In this document: positions 54,618 through 63,985 of the stretch, piece after piece
Layout: the number at the start of each line of letters is the position of its first letter
How positions within the stretch are numbered: position 1 is the first letter of the stretch
Assembly (NCBI RefSeq): GCF_903645315.1
Contig: NZ_CAHJXL010000001.1
Location: forward strand, 1,788,001 to 1,852,000
From: Victivallis sp. Marseille-Q1083
GTDB lineage: Bacteria; Verrucomicrobiota; Lentisphaeria; Victivallales; Victivallaceae
Reading direction: 5' to 3'
DNA length: 64,000 nt
The notes under the pieces: model-generated
Told to the model about the DNA's origin: nothing
Database searches by the model: none
What the model saw: only the letters and a program-made list of their open reading frames with translations
Translations under genes and position numbers: made by a program

Positions 54618-57470
54618 TCAGCCGAGATATGGCTTCAGGTATTGTCCGGTATGGGATTTTTTGCATCTGGCTAGCTCCTCCGGCGTTCCCGCCTTGATCA
54701 GCCGGCCGCCGGCCGCCCCGCCTTCCGGGCCCATGTCGATGACGTAATCGGCCGTCTTGATGACGTCCAGATTGTGTTCGATGACCAGGATGGTGTTGCC
54801 GAGATCCCGCAGGTGCAGCAGCACCTTCAGCAACTGGTCGATGTCGGCCAGGTGCAAGCCGGTGGTCGGTTCATCCAGGATATAGATGGTGTGACCGCGC
54901 GGAATCCTGGCCAGCTCGGTCGCCAGCTTGACCCGCTGCGCTTCGCCGCCGGACAGCGTCGTCGCCGGCTGTCCGAGGTGGATATAACCCAACCCGACTT
55001 CCTGCAGCGTCCTGAATTTCCGCATCAGCGGCGGCACCGCCTCGAAAAATTCCACCGCCTGGTTGACGGTCAGATCGAGCACCTCGGCGATGTTCAGCTT
55101 CTTGTAACGCACACTCAAGGTTTCCGCGTTGAATCGCTTGCCGCCGCAACTGGCGCACTCGACGTAAACGTCGGAGAGGAACTGCATTTCGATCTTCTTG
55201 ATGCCGTCGCCCCTGCACTCTTCACAACGGCCGCCTTTGACGTTGAAACTGAACCGGCCGGGCTGGTAACCGCGCACTTTGGATTCCGGCAGCTCGGCAT
55301 AAAGTTTGCGGATCAGTCCGAACGCTTCGGTGTAAGTCGCCGGATTGGAACGCGGCGTCCGGCCGATCGGCGTCTGGTCGATGACGATCGCCTTGTCGAT
55401 AAACTCCAGTCCTTCGATGGCATCGTGGTCGCCGGGTTCGGCGTCCAGCAGGCCCATCCGTTTGTTCAAAGCCCGGACCAGAATTTCGTTGACCAGCGAA
55501 CTTTTGCCGGAACCGGAGACGCCGGTGACGCAGCAGAATGTCCCCAGCGGAATGCTGACGTCGATATTTTTCAGATTGTTCTGCCGGGCGCCGCGGATCG
55601 TCAGGCGTTTGCCGTTGCCGGTCTGCCGTTGCGCCGGCACCGGGATGAACCGCCGCCCGGACAGGTAATCGCCGGTCAGCGACTGCGGCGCCGCGGCGAT
55701 CGCTTCCGGCGGACCGGCGGCCACCAGTTCGCCGCCGTGCCGTCCGGCGCCGGGACCGATGTCCAGCACGTAATCCGCCGCCCGGATGGTATCCAGATCG
55801 TGTTCGACAACGACGACGGTATTGCCCAGGTCGCGCAATTGCTTCAAGGTCGCCAGCAGCCGGTCGTTGTCGCGCTGATGCAGCCCGATGCTCGGTTCGT
55901 CGAGGATATACAGCACGCCGACCAGCGCGCAGCCCAGCTGGGTGGCCAGCCGGATGCGCTGCGCCTCGCCGCCGGACAGCGTGCCGCTGACCCGGTTCAG
56001 CGCCAGGTAGGACAAGCCGACATCCTGGAGGAATTGCAAGCGCGAACCGATTTCCCGCAGGGCTTCTTCGGCGATTTTGCGCTCCTCGACGCCCAACCGG
56101 ATGTGGCGGATGAACTCCAGCGCATCGTCGACCGGCAGGGCGTTGAATTTGTCGATGGCCATGCCGTCGACCGTTACCGCCAGGCTGACCGGATTGAGCC
56201 GGGCGCCGTGGCAGACCGGACAGGGGCGCGGCGACAGATAACTCTGCAGCCGCTCCCGCACCGAATCGCTCTCGGTTTCGCCGAGCCGCCGCTGCAGATT
56301 GGCCAGAACTCCTTCGAACGGCTTGCTCCAGTGGAATTTGCGGCCACGGATGTGGTAGTCGAATTCGAGCGGCTTGCTGCCGCTGCCGTAAAGGATCAGG
56401 TGCTGGATGGCTTCCGGCAGCTTTTCGAACGGCGTTGTCAGCATTTTCGGCTCATTCCAGGCTTCCGCCAGCTTGCGGAGCAGCAGATTGTAATAGATGA
56501 TCAGATGCCGGGGGCCGCGCCGCCAGCCGGGGATGGCGCCGTCCTTGATCGACAGCGAACGGTCCGGGATGACCAGTTGAGGGTCCATGACCATCTGGAC
56601 GCCGAGGCCGTTGCAGGCCGGGCAGGCGCCGTACGGGCTGTTGAACGAGAAGTTGCGCGGCAGCAATTGGCCGAAGCTGATTCCGCATTCCAGACAGGCC
56701 AGGTGTTCGCTCAACTGCTCTTCCAGCCAGGCCGGTCCGTCCGCTTCCGGATTTTCCTGCAGAAGGGTGAGGACCCCTTCGCCGTGTTTCAGCGCCAGTT
56801 CCACCGAATCGCTCAGACGAATCCGGTCGATCTGGCCCGACACCAGCCGGTCGACGACGGCCTCGATCGTATGTTTTCTGGTCTTTTCCAGCGCCGGAAT
56901 TTCCTCTTCGAGCAGCCGTATTTCACCGTCGACCCGGGCCCGGACGAAACCTTCGGCACGCATCTTTTCAAAGATGTCCCTGTGTTCCCCTTTGCGGCCG
57001 GCGACGAACGGAGCCAGCAGCATCAGTTTCCGGCCGGCCGGCAGCGCCTCGATGGTGTCGCAGATCGCTTGGGCCGATTGCGGTTTCAGCTTGCGGTCGC
57101 AATGCGGACAGTGCGGCACTCCGACATGGGCGTAGAGGAGGCGCAGGTAGTCGTAAATTTCGGTGACGGTGGCGACGGTCGACCGCGGTGAAGCCCCGGC
57201 GGACCGCTGTTCGATGGCGATGGCCGGTGACAATCCTTCGATATGATCGACTTTCGGCTTCTGCAGCCGGTCGAGAAACTGCCTGGCATACGCCGACAGA
57301 CTTTCCACATACCGGCGCTGTCCCTCCGCGTACAGTGTATCAAAGGCGAGCGAACTCTTGCCGGACCCGGACAAACCGGTGATGACCACCAGTCGATTGC
57401 GGGGAATTTCCACATCGATGGATTTGAGATTGTGCTGGGCCGCACCTTTGATGGTAATTTTATCAAGCAT
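54618..57470 (-). CDS. uvrA: Excinuclease ABC subunit A
   Basis: A 950-residue cytoplasmic ATPase of normal UvrA length; the damage-recognition subunit of nucleotide excision repair. Two ABC units are visible: Walker A GLSGSGKSS near 33-41 and GVSGSGKSS near 640, signatures VSGTLSGGEAQRIRLATQL and ATTLSGGEAQRVKLATEL, and Walker B motifs followed by LYILDEPSIGLHQRD and IYILDEPTTGLHLAD. Zinc-finger cysteines are complete: CPHC near 118, CLECG...CPACNG, CPVCHG, and CEECRGDG...CASCGG. Start ATG 57470 lies near GGAGAA. It is divergent from the TolC-type gene. A DNA-damage box was not recognised upstream. Confidence 0.98.
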   Translation of the reverse strand: MLDKITIKGAAQHNLKSIDVEIPRNRLVVITGLSGSGKSSLAFDTLYAEGQRRYVESLSAYARQFLDRLQKPKVDHIEGLSPAIAIEQRSAGASPRSTVATVTEIYDYLRLLYAHVGVPHCPHCDRKLKPQSAQAICDTIEALPAGRKLMLLAPFVAGRKGEHRDIFEKMRAEGFVRARVDGEIRLLEEEIPALEKTRKHTIEAVVDRLVSGQIDRIRLSDSVELALKHGEGVLTLLQENPEADGPAWLEEQLSEHLACLECGISFGQLLPRNFSFNSPYGACPACNGLGVQMVMDPQLVIPDRSLSIKDGAIPGWRRGPRHLIIYYNLLLRKLAEAWNEPKMLTTPFEKLPEAIQHLILYGSGSKPLEFDYHIRGRKFHWSKPFEGVLANLQRRLGETESDSVRERLQSYLSPRPCPVCHGARLNPVSLAVTVDGMAIDKFNALPVDDALEFIRHIRLGVEERKIAEEALREIGSRLQFLQDVGLSYLALNRVSGTLSGGEAQRIRLATQLGCALVGVLYILDEPSIGLHQRDNDRLLATLKQLRDLGNTVVVVEHDLDTIRAADYVLDIGPGAGRHGGELVAAGPPEAIAAAPQSLTGDYLSGRRFIPVPAQRQTGNGKRLTIRGARQNNLKNIDVSIPLGTFCCVTGVSGSGKSSLVNEILVRALNKRMGLLDAEPGDHDAIEGLEFIDKAIVIDQTPIGRTPRSNPATYTEAFGLIRKLYAELPESKVRGYQPGRFSFNVKGGRCEECRGDGIKKIEMQFLSDVYVECASCGGKRFNAETLSVRYKKLNIAEVLDLTVNQAVEFFEAVPPLMRKFRTLQEVGLGYIHLGQPATTLSGGEAQRVKLATELARIPRGHTIYILDEPTTGLHLADIDQLLKVLLHLRDLGNTILVIEHNLDVIKTADYVIDMGPEGGAAGGRLIKAGTPEELARCKKSHTGQYLKPYLG

Positions 57471-57733
57471 ATTATTTTATTCTCCTGTAAACTACGCTAC
57501 AGACAACAAGCCACGCCAAATGGCAGCGCCGGAAAATCGGGGAAACCATAATCTACATCTTTTCCGGCAAAAAGAAAACCGGATTTGCCGTTTCCTGCCG
57601 TCTATTTTCCAGCCGGCCCGGCAATTGACCTGACGTTGTTATTTGTATTTTCTTGAAACGGCGGTAAAATATAGAGCATGAGGAAATGCGTAACCGAGTG
57701 ATTTTTCGGATTTTTCACGGGAGGAGGAGTGCG

Positions 57734-59149
57734 ATGAAAAATCTTCGTCATTGGCTGCCGGCGGCGTTGATTCTGCTGCTCGGCGGCTGCCATACCGCTG
57801 CGCCGCCGGCGGTGGAGTTGTTGAGCGATACCTATGGTCCGGCCAACCGGGAGGCCACCGATCGGATGCTGGCCGGACTCAAGGAACTCAAATTGCGGGA
57901 CGCCCAGGAAATTGCCGTGCTCAACAACCAGAACTATCTGGCGGCCGGGCAGGCGGTTTATGCGGCGAAAATGCGTTATTACCAGTCGTTGGGGGCGTTT
58001 TTGCCGCAAATTACCGCCGGGACCGATGCCGGCCAGCACTTGAACTGGCACAATCACCTGGAAAATCAATTGATGGACGAACCCGGCCGGCGTTATAATT
58101 TCACCAGCATGACCAATGTCACCGCCAGCTGGCTGCTGTTCGACGGACTCGGCCGGGAATTTGCCATGCTGGCCCGCGAGAGCGGCTTCCGGCGGGAAAT
58201 GGCGATGGAGATGAAGACCAAATGCATGTTGCGCCGGGCGGTCGCCTATGCCTATTTCGACTGGCAACTGGCGGCGGAAATCGACCGGATTCAACAGGAC
58301 AACCGCCAGTTTCAGCAAACGATGCGGCAGGAGGCCGAAACCGGTTTTGAAGCCGGCCGGCGGGTGCGGGATGAAGTGCTGAACTTTCAGTTGCAGCAGG
58401 GCTTTGCCCAAACCGACATCATTCAGGCGCGATACCAGCAGGAAATTGCCGGTTACGCGCTGGCGCAATTGATGGGGTATGCCGAAGGGCGGCTGCCGGC
58501 GCATCTGGAATTGACCGGACTGGAAGGCAATCTGCGGCCGATTCCCTATTCGGCGGACCTCTGTTTGGACATCGCGCTGCACAACAGCCCGATCATGCAC
58601 ATCATGGAGGAGACGCTGAAGATGGCCGAGTACGAGAAATACCGCTCCTACAGCGCTTTTTCACCGCAGATTTACGCTTACAGCCAGTTTGACTACGCCG
58701 CTTCTTCTTCGCGCTACCAGGATTTCCGTTTCGACCGCAACTATTACGACGGGCCGGGCGTCAGTTACGGCGTGCGCGCCGAATGGATGATCTTCAACGG
58801 CTTCGCCCGCTACAATGCGATGCGCGAACAACAGGCGGCTTACGCGGCGACCCGATACCGGATGGCGGAAACCTATCTGGAAATCGTCAACGACATTCTG
58901 GCCGGCTATGCCTGGTACCAAAGCTGTCTGGAACAGGCCAAGGTTTACCGGGAACTGTTGGCGGCGGCCCGGGAACAGCGCGAGCTGGTCGTCGAACGCT
59001 ACCGCCAACGCGACGAATCGGTCGACCGGGTCGACCGGGCGCAGAGCAATCTGATCCAGGCGCAGACTCGTTATGCCGAACTGGTGACCAATATGAAAAA
59101 AGCGGTCGCTCAGCTGGAAGCGATCATGATGATCGATATTTTCGAGTGA
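57734..59149 (+). CDS. TolC-type outer-membrane efflux lipoprotein
   Basis: A 471-residue protein with lipobox LLLGGC (Cys19), so it is lipid-anchored. Long amphipathic helices alternate with beta strands as in TolC/OEP proteins: the N-terminal repeat around DAQEIAVLNNQNYLAAGQAVYAAKMRYYQSLGAFLPQI, a strand pair with TASWLLFDGLGREFAMLARES, and the second repeat with GVRAEWMIFNGFARYNAMREQQAAYAATRYRMAE. It forms an outer-membrane exit duct for an efflux or secretion pump. No pump or adaptor gene is adjacent. GGGAGGAGGAG lies just upstream of ATG 57734; the upstream in-frame ATG 57686 would hide the lipobox. Confidence 0.9.
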   Translation: MKNLRHWLPAALILLLGGCHTAAPPAVELLSDTYGPANREATDRMLAGLKELKLRDAQEIAVLNNQNYLAAGQAVYAAKMRYYQSLGAFLPQITAGTDAGQHLNWHNHLENQLMDEPGRRYNFTSMTNVTASWLLFDGLGREFAMLARESGFRREMAMEMKTKCMLRRAVAYAYFDWQLAAEIDRIQQDNRQFQQTMRQEAETGFEAGRRVRDEVLNFQLQQGFAQTDIIQARYQQEIAGYALAQLMGYAEGRLPAHLELTGLEGNLRPIPYSADLCLDIALHNSPIMHIMEETLKMAEYEKYRSYSAFSPQIYAYSQFDYAASSSRYQDFRFDRNYYDGPGVSYGVRAEWMIFNGFARYNAMREQQAAYAATRYRMAETYLEIVNDILAGYAWYQSCLEQAKVYRELLAAAREQRELVVERYRQRDESVDRVDRAQSNLIQAQTRYAELVTNMKKAVAQLEAIMMIDIFE

Positions 59150-59173
59150 CCGCCGTTGCCGCGACCCGGAATG

Positions 59174-60607
59174 CTACCGTTTGGCCGCTTCCGGCTCCCA
59201 GCCGTCCCAGCAGTAAGTGCAGACCTGCTCGCGCGGCAGGCCGATCGCGCCCAGCAATTTCTCCAGCTTCTGATATTTCAAGCTGTTCAAATTGAGTTCC
59301 TTGCGGACTTCTTCGACCATGCTTTCATATTCCGGCGAACCGTATTCAAGATATTTGGCGATGGTCGCATCGTCGCATTTGCCATTTTCCAGCCGCTCGA
59401 TTGCCCGCCGGGCGGCGAGGTCGAGTTCGGAACGCGAACGGGAAAAATTGAGGAATTTGCAGCCGAAAACCAACGGCGGCGAAGCGGAACGCATATGTAC
59501 TTCCTTGACGCCGTATTCGTAAAGCCGGGTGACGGTATCTTTGAGTTGAGTACCGCGGACGATGGAGTCGTCGCAGAAGAGCAGGCGTTTGTTTTCGATC
59601 AAGCCCGGCACCGGAATCAGCTTCATCTTGGCGACCAGGCTGCGGACCTGCTGGTTCTGCGGCATGAAACTGCGCGGCCAGGTCGGCGTGTATTTGACGA
59701 AAGCGCGTTGGTAGGGTTTGCCGGAGGCGGTGGAGTAACCGATGGCATGGGCGATGCCGGAATCCGGAATGCCGCAGACGGCGTCGAATTCCAAATCGTC
59801 GTCATCAGCCATGATTTTACCGTTCGTATAGCGGACCGTTTCGGTATTGACCCCTTCATAGGAACTGGACGGGTAGCCGTAATACACCCAGAGGAACGCG
59901 CAGATCTGCATCGTGTCGCCGGGCGCTTTTTTCTGGACGATCTGGTCGGCGGTAATCTGGACGATTTCGCCGGGGCCGAGTTCATATTTCAACTGGTAAT
60001 CGAGGTTGGGAAAGGCGGTGGTTTCCATCGTGACGGCAAAGGCGCCCTCTTTTTCGCCGATGATCACCGGCGTGCGGCCGAAACGGTCGCGGGCGGCGTA
60101 GATGGTGTTGCCGAGCAGCAGCAGCAGGGAACAGGAGCCGTCGATTTTCTGCTGGGCGTGCTGGATGCCGGCCGGGATGTTGTCCTTCTGGTTGATCAGC
60201 GTCGAAACCAGCTCGGTCGGGTTGAGTTCCCCGTCGCTCATCTCCGAAAAATGGGTGTTGGTACAGCCGGACGTGAACGCTTCATGCACCAGCTCTTTGA
60301 GGTTGTTGATCTTGCCGACCGTGACGATCGCATAGGTGCCGAGCCGCGAACCGATGATCAGCGGCTGGTCTTCGTAATCGCTGATGACGCCGATGCCGGT
60401 CGAGCCGATGAATTCATCCAGATCGTCGTCGAATTTGGAGCGGAATTGCGCGTTGGTGATGTCGTGGATGCTCCGGATGATTTTCCCCTCCGGAGACGTG
60501 ACGGCCATTCCGCCGCGCTTGGTCCCGAGGTGCGAATGGTAATCAATGCCGTAAAACAGGTCGCTGACGCAATCCGTTTTGGCCGCTACGCCGAAAAAAC
60601 CGCCCAT
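59174..60607 (-). CDS. PurF-like amidophosphoribosyltransferase lacking the N-terminal catalytic Cys
   Basis: A 477-residue protein with an N-terminal class II glutamine-amidotransferase fold and a C-terminal phosphoribosyltransferase domain. The PRPP motif LLFCDDSIVRGTQL is present, as are GSCSLLLLLGNTIYAARDRFGRTPVIIG and GIPDSGIAHAIGYS. The mature protein would begin MGGFFGVAAKTDC, whereas PurF needs Cys directly after the initiator Met (MCGIFG). The glutaminase nucleophile is therefore missing. ATG 60607 is supported by AAGGACA about 9 nt upstream and by the family alignment; an upstream in-frame ATG at 60679 gives no Cys either. The tail carries CTYC. It may use ammonia, or have another role. 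Confidence 0.85.
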   Translation of the reverse strand: MGGFFGVAAKTDCVSDLFYGIDYHSHLGTKRGGMAVTSPEGKIIRSIHDITNAQFRSKFDDDLDEFIGSTGIGVISDYEDQPLIIGSRLGTYAIVTVGKINNLKELVHEAFTSGCTNTHFSEMSDGELNPTELVSTLINQKDNIPAGIQHAQQKIDGSCSLLLLLGNTIYAARDRFGRTPVIIGEKEGAFAVTMETTAFPNLDYQLKYELGPGEIVQITADQIVQKKAPGDTMQICAFLWVYYGYPSSSYEGVNTETVRYTNGKIMADDDDLEFDAVCGIPDSGIAHAIGYSTASGKPYQRAFVKYTPTWPRSFMPQNQQVRSLVAKMKLIPVPGLIENKRLLFCDDSIVRGTQLKDTVTRLYEYGVKEVHMRSASPPLVFGCKFLNFSRSRSELDLAARRAIERLENGKCDDATIAKYLEYGSPEYESMVEEVRKELNLNSLKYQKLEKLLGAIGLPREQVCTYCWDGWEPEAAKR

Positions 60608-60650
60608 ATCGAATGTGTCCTTGTGGGGTTTACTGTGATGGTTGTGAAAT

Positions 60651-60679
60651 ACTATACCATAAAAAAAGACTTTTTTCAA
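60651..60679 (-). promoter_or_regulatory. Promoter of the PurF-like gene
   Basis: On the minus strand: TTGAAA, 17-bp spacer ending TGG, TATAGT (extended -10), about 40 nt upstream of the start codon. Confidence 0.7.
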
Positions 60680-60752
60680 TCGTTGCGGCCGGTGAATCGG
60701 TTGATATCGGGAAATTTTTTGATTTCATTGGCTTATCCAGGTGAAATCCGGT

Positions 60753-60780
60753 TTGCATATCGGTCTTTTTCGTCTATCCT
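60753..60780 (+). promoter_or_regulatory. Promoter of the AraC-family gene
   Basis: TTGCAT, 16-bp spacer, TATCCT, followed by a direct repeat GAATAGGAAC-GAATAGGG. It lies 39 nt before the start codon. Confidence 0.5.
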
Positions 60781-60818
60781 AAAGAATAGGAACGAATAGG
60801 GCCGGGTGGGAGGATTCG

Positions 60819-61760
60819 ATGCAGAACAAATTGGATTATCCGTATTTCTTTGACGCCATCACTCTGGAGGAGCCTTTGCCGTTTTTCTGCCGCAGCCTTC
60901 ACCGCCATCCGGATTGGGAGATCGTCCGGCTCCACATCCACCAGGTGCCGGAAATCGGCTGCTGCCTGCGGGGGGACGGCATCTTCATCATCGGCGGCAA
61001 AACCTACACCTTCAAAGCCGGCGACTGCGTGGTCATCACGCCGCACGAACCGCATTTCGCCCAGAGCATGCTCGGCACTTCCAGCGAGTGGCGCTGGCTT
61101 TATTTCGATCCGGAACGAGCGCTGTTTCCGGCTTTCGGTCAGTTGGAATTGAGCAACTTCAGCCATTTTTACGGGGAAAACTTCCACAATCTGTTTTCGC
61201 CGTCCCAGCAGCCGGAACTCTGCCGGATCATCGGCCGGCTGATCGCGGTCGCCGATAATCGCGACGAACCGTTCCGTCAGCCGCACATCCTGGCGCTGCT
61301 GGCGCTGTTCACCATCGAATTGCATAAAATTCAGGCGACCGGCCGCAGGTACGACAATGCCAATACGACGCTTCACCAGCTCAGCCGGGTCAACCTGGCG
61401 GTGCAGTATCTGGTCAACCATTTCCGGGAAAAGGTCGAAATCGCCAAGCTGGCGGCGCTGTGCGGCCTCAGCCCGACTCATTTTCGCCGCGTTTTCCTGC
61501 AGGCGACCAGCAAAACGCCGCTGGATTATCTGCAGCATTTGCGCATCACGATGGCGATGGCTGAATTGCGCAGCCAGGGCAGGTATTCGATTTCCGAGAC
61601 GGCGTTGCGCTGCGGTTATGATTCCATTTCCAGTTTCAACCGGCAATTCAAGCGCATTACCGGCCAGCAGCCGCGGCAGTGGCAGAAGGAGCAGCAACAG
61701 ACGGCGGAGCAGAAGGACCGTCAATTTCCGCCCTTTATTCTCGACAAGGCAAACCAGTAG
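60819..61760 (+). CDS. AraC-family transcriptional regulator with cupin sensor
   Basis: A 313-residue regulator. The N-terminal 140 residues are a cupin-type sensor (LHIHQVPEIGCCLRGDGIFIIGGKTYTFKAGDCVVITPHEPHFAQS). The C-terminal 100 residues hold the two AraC helix-turn-helix motifs (IAKLAALCGLSPTHFRRVFLQATSKTPLDYLQHLRITMAMAELRS and ISETALRCGYDSISSFNRQFKRITGQQPRQW). Such proteins usually activate sugar-use genes. GGGAGGA lies 5-10 nt upstream of ATG 60819. It is divergent from the PurF-like gene and precedes a lipoprotein gene by 47 nt. Target unknown. Confidence 0.92.
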   Translation: MQNKLDYPYFFDAITLEEPLPFFCRSLHRHPDWEIVRLHIHQVPEIGCCLRGDGIFIIGGKTYTFKAGDCVVITPHEPHFAQSMLGTSSEWRWLYFDPERALFPAFGQLELSNFSHFYGENFHNLFSPSQQPELCRIIGRLIAVADNRDEPFRQPHILALLALFTIELHKIQATGRRYDNANTTLHQLSRVNLAVQYLVNHFREKVEIAKLAALCGLSPTHFRRVFLQATSKTPLDYLQHLRITMAMAELRSQGRYSISETALRCGYDSISSFNRQFKRITGQQPRQWQKEQQQTAEQKDRQFPPFILDKANQ

Positions 61761-61807
61761 CCGGCCGGCTGGCCGGCTGATGTTCCATAATTTTTCAGGA
61801 GAGAAAG

Positions 61808-62509
61808 ATGTACAGAATTTTCATCGGATTGGCGGCATTGGCCGCGGTCGGGCTGACCGGATGCAACAGTGTGAATGTCGGTTATGCCGCAGTGGGGCAG
61901 CAAAAGGGAATCAACGTCGGCTATGCGACCAACAGCGGTCAGCCCGGCAGCCGGATTTACGGCCTGCGGGTCAATTTGCCGGTGCAGGTCAACGGGAGCA
62001 GCACCACCGATGACCTGGTGGCCGGCTGGGAGTTGGGAATGACCAACAATTCCGGCTGGCTTTACGGCTTGCAGACCGGTATTGACAACCGGTCCGACGG
62101 CGGCGGCGTCCAGATTGCCGCGTTGATCAACAGAGGAGCCCAAGAGGGCAGTTCGTTTCTGCAGATTGCGCCCTGGAATGACAATGGCGCGTTCCAGATC
62201 GGAGTGCTGGCCAACCAGGGCGCCCGGCCGAATCCGGCGCTTTTCCAACTGGCGTTGTGGAATCTGAACAGTGTGGCCCAATTGGGAATTTTCAACAGCA
62301 AGGGCAAATTCCAACTCGGTTTGTTCAACGTCGTCGACAAAGGGGCCGTCCTGCAATTGGGCTTGCTCAATTACCACTATGGCGACACGGCGCTGCTACC
62401 GTTTTCGATCGGCATCAACTGGGCCGGCAGCGAGCCGGAACCCGCGCCCGAAGCGGCTGCCCCGGCTGCCATCGCCGCGGAAATCTTGCCGGCGGAGGGC
62501 GTCGAATGA
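61808..62509 (+). CDS. Repeat lipoprotein
   Basis: A 233-residue lipoprotein; the signal ends in the lipobox LTGC (Cys19). The mature protein is built of short repeats of the form QLxLxN: GVQIAALIN, FLQIAPWN, FQIGVLAN, FQLALWN, AQLGIFN, FQLGLFN, LQLGLLN. These look like the repeats of surface lipoproteins of the LA_2272 type in Leptospira and others, and suggest a beta-solenoid. The tail is Pro/Ala/Glu-rich. AGGAGAGAAAG lies just before ATG 61808. Function unknown; probably surface-exposed or periplasmic. Confidence 0.75.
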   Translation: MYRIFIGLAALAAVGLTGCNSVNVGYAAVGQQKGINVGYATNSGQPGSRIYGLRVNLPVQVNGSSTTDDLVAGWELGMTNNSGWLYGLQTGIDNRSDGGGVQIAALINRGAQEGSSFLQIAPWNDNGAFQIGVLANQGARPNPALFQLALWNLNSVAQLGIFNSKGKFQLGLFNVVDKGAVLQLGLLNYHYGDTALLPFSIGINWAGSEPEPAPEAAAPAAIAAEILPAEGVE

Positions 62510-62540
62510 CGCGATGCCCGCCGGCTGCCCGCCGGGGCGG

Positions 62541-63536
62541 TCATTTGACGCAATGCACCCAGCCGAAATGGATGGCGGCGCCCCAGGCGGCGGCCAGGAT
62601 AATCCACAGCACGACGCCGTGAATGACCGGTTTGAGGCCGAGTTCCTTCAATTTGTCCCTGGTCAGATTGGCGCCGATCAGAAACAGCGTCAGAATCATC
62701 AGATATTTGGAAAGTTCCTTGAGGTGCGCTCCGGCTCCGGCGGTGGCCGGCAGCCAGGTCACCAGTGCCGCCGCGGCCAGAAAACCGGGGATGAACCACG
62801 GAATTTTGACTTTGATCCGGCGTTTTTCTCCTTCCGCCGCGGTGGCGACGCAGCAGGAGAGGAACAGAGTGACCGGCACGATCCACAAGGCGCGCGCCAG
62901 CTTGACGGTGGTGCCGACCTCCAGCGCGGTCGGCCCGTACTGCATGGTGGCGCCGACCACCGAACTGGTATCATGGATGCCGAGGGCCGACCAGAAGCCG
63001 AATTGCACTTCATCCATGTGCAGTGCATGGCCGACGATCGGGAAAACCACCAGCGCCACCGCGTTCAAGGTAAAGACCGTCGCCGAGGCGATGGCGACGT
63101 CGTGGGCTTTGGCTTTCAGCACCGGCGCCGCCGCGGCGATGGCGCTGCCGCCGCAGATCGACGTGCCGACGCTGACCAGATACATGCAGTCGCGCGGCAA
63201 TCCCAGCTTCCTGCCGAGCCAGACGCCGAAACCAATGCCGAAAGCGATGCCGAGGAAGGTGTACAGCATGCCGTTCGCCCCGGCGTGCAGCACATCGACT
63301 AAATTCATGCCGAATCCCATGCCGACGATCGAAATTCCCAACAGCGTCGAAGTCAGTTTGCCGGTGACCGCCGCAAACGGGTTGCCGATCGTCACGGCGA
63401 ACAGCACGCCGGCGATGACGGCGATCCCCGGCGCATAGTTGCGCGACGGCGCCCACAGCCAGGGAATCAGAAAAAACGCTGCTGCCGTCAGCAGGAAAGC
63501 GCCGTGTCGCCACGATGGTTGGTTGATTGCTTTCAT
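62541..63536 (-). CDS. YeiH-family (UPF0324) membrane protein
   Basis: A 331-residue inner-membrane protein with about ten hydrophobic helices. The family hallmark GTSICGGSAIAAAAPVL is present, as are GIHDTSSVVGATMQYG and FLIGANLTRDKLKELG. Relatives have been called putative sulfate or taurine-related exporters; the substrate here is not established. ATG 63536 follows GGAAAAGATAACCG. It is convergent with the lipoprotein gene (31 nt). Upstream, 63537-63812 is AT-rich with no gene. Confidence 0.88.
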   Translation of the reverse strand: MKAINQPSWRHGAFLLTAAAFFLIPWLWAPSRNYAPGIAVIAGVLFAVTIGNPFAAVTGKLTSTLLGISIVGMGFGMNLVDVLHAGANGMLYTFLGIAFGIGFGVWLGRKLGLPRDCMYLVSVGTSICGGSAIAAAAPVLKAKAHDVAIASATVFTLNAVALVVFPIVGHALHMDEVQFGFWSALGIHDTSSVVGATMQYGPTALEVGTTVKLARALWIVPVTLFLSCCVATAAEGEKRRIKVKIPWFIPGFLAAAALVTWLPATAGAGAHLKELSKYLMILTLFLIGANLTRDKLKELGLKPVIHGVVLWIILAAAWGAAIHFGWVHCVK

Positions 63537-63812
63537 CGGTTATCTTTTCCTTTCATTGCCTGCCGGTTCCTGGTGATAAGGCCGGCCTTGCGGTTGATGA
63601 TTGCGAATGATGAAATTTAATGTAGCCGGGAAAATGAAAATTAAAAATTATTGTTTATTATTATTATATAATTATTAATTATCCAATGTCAATTCGGCGA
63701 ACCCTGAAGAAAGTTGTCCGGTCAACCGGCGGGAAGCGGCGGGGTGTGACGGGTAAAAAGAGCTGATGAAATATGAAATATAAAAATATATCATTTTTCT
63801 GAAAAAAGGGGG

Positions 63813-63869
63813 TTGACATTCCGGGATTTTTTTGCTATACTTTATCCAGATGCTGATAAAGCGCTTTAT
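63813..63869 (+). promoter_or_regulatory. Promoter with palindromic operator for a gene beyond the right edge
   Basis: TTGACA (63813-63818), 17-bp spacer ending TTTTTTTGC, TATACT (63836-63841), as in the pseudopilin units. ATAAAGCGCTTTAT (63856-63869), a perfect 14-bp palindrome with central CG, lies just downstream, a typical LacI-type operator position. Confidence 0.75.
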
Positions 63870-63985
63870 TTCAGCTTTATCAAAACGCCGTCTTCCGGTT
63901 TGCCGACCGATCGACAAACCGGAAGCTGTCGAGCTGAAAGAATGACGATGATTCGAATGAGAAGTTGAAAAGAAAAAGTTTTTGC

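Noticed and set aside
54774-57191. An 805-codon open frame on the plus strand opposite uvrA
   Set aside because: It is antisense to a perfect UvrA and its translation shows no family motif. GC-rich codon use commonly leaves the opposite strand open. The same applies to 17819-19681, 37632-39701, 41235-43139 and 59156-60799.
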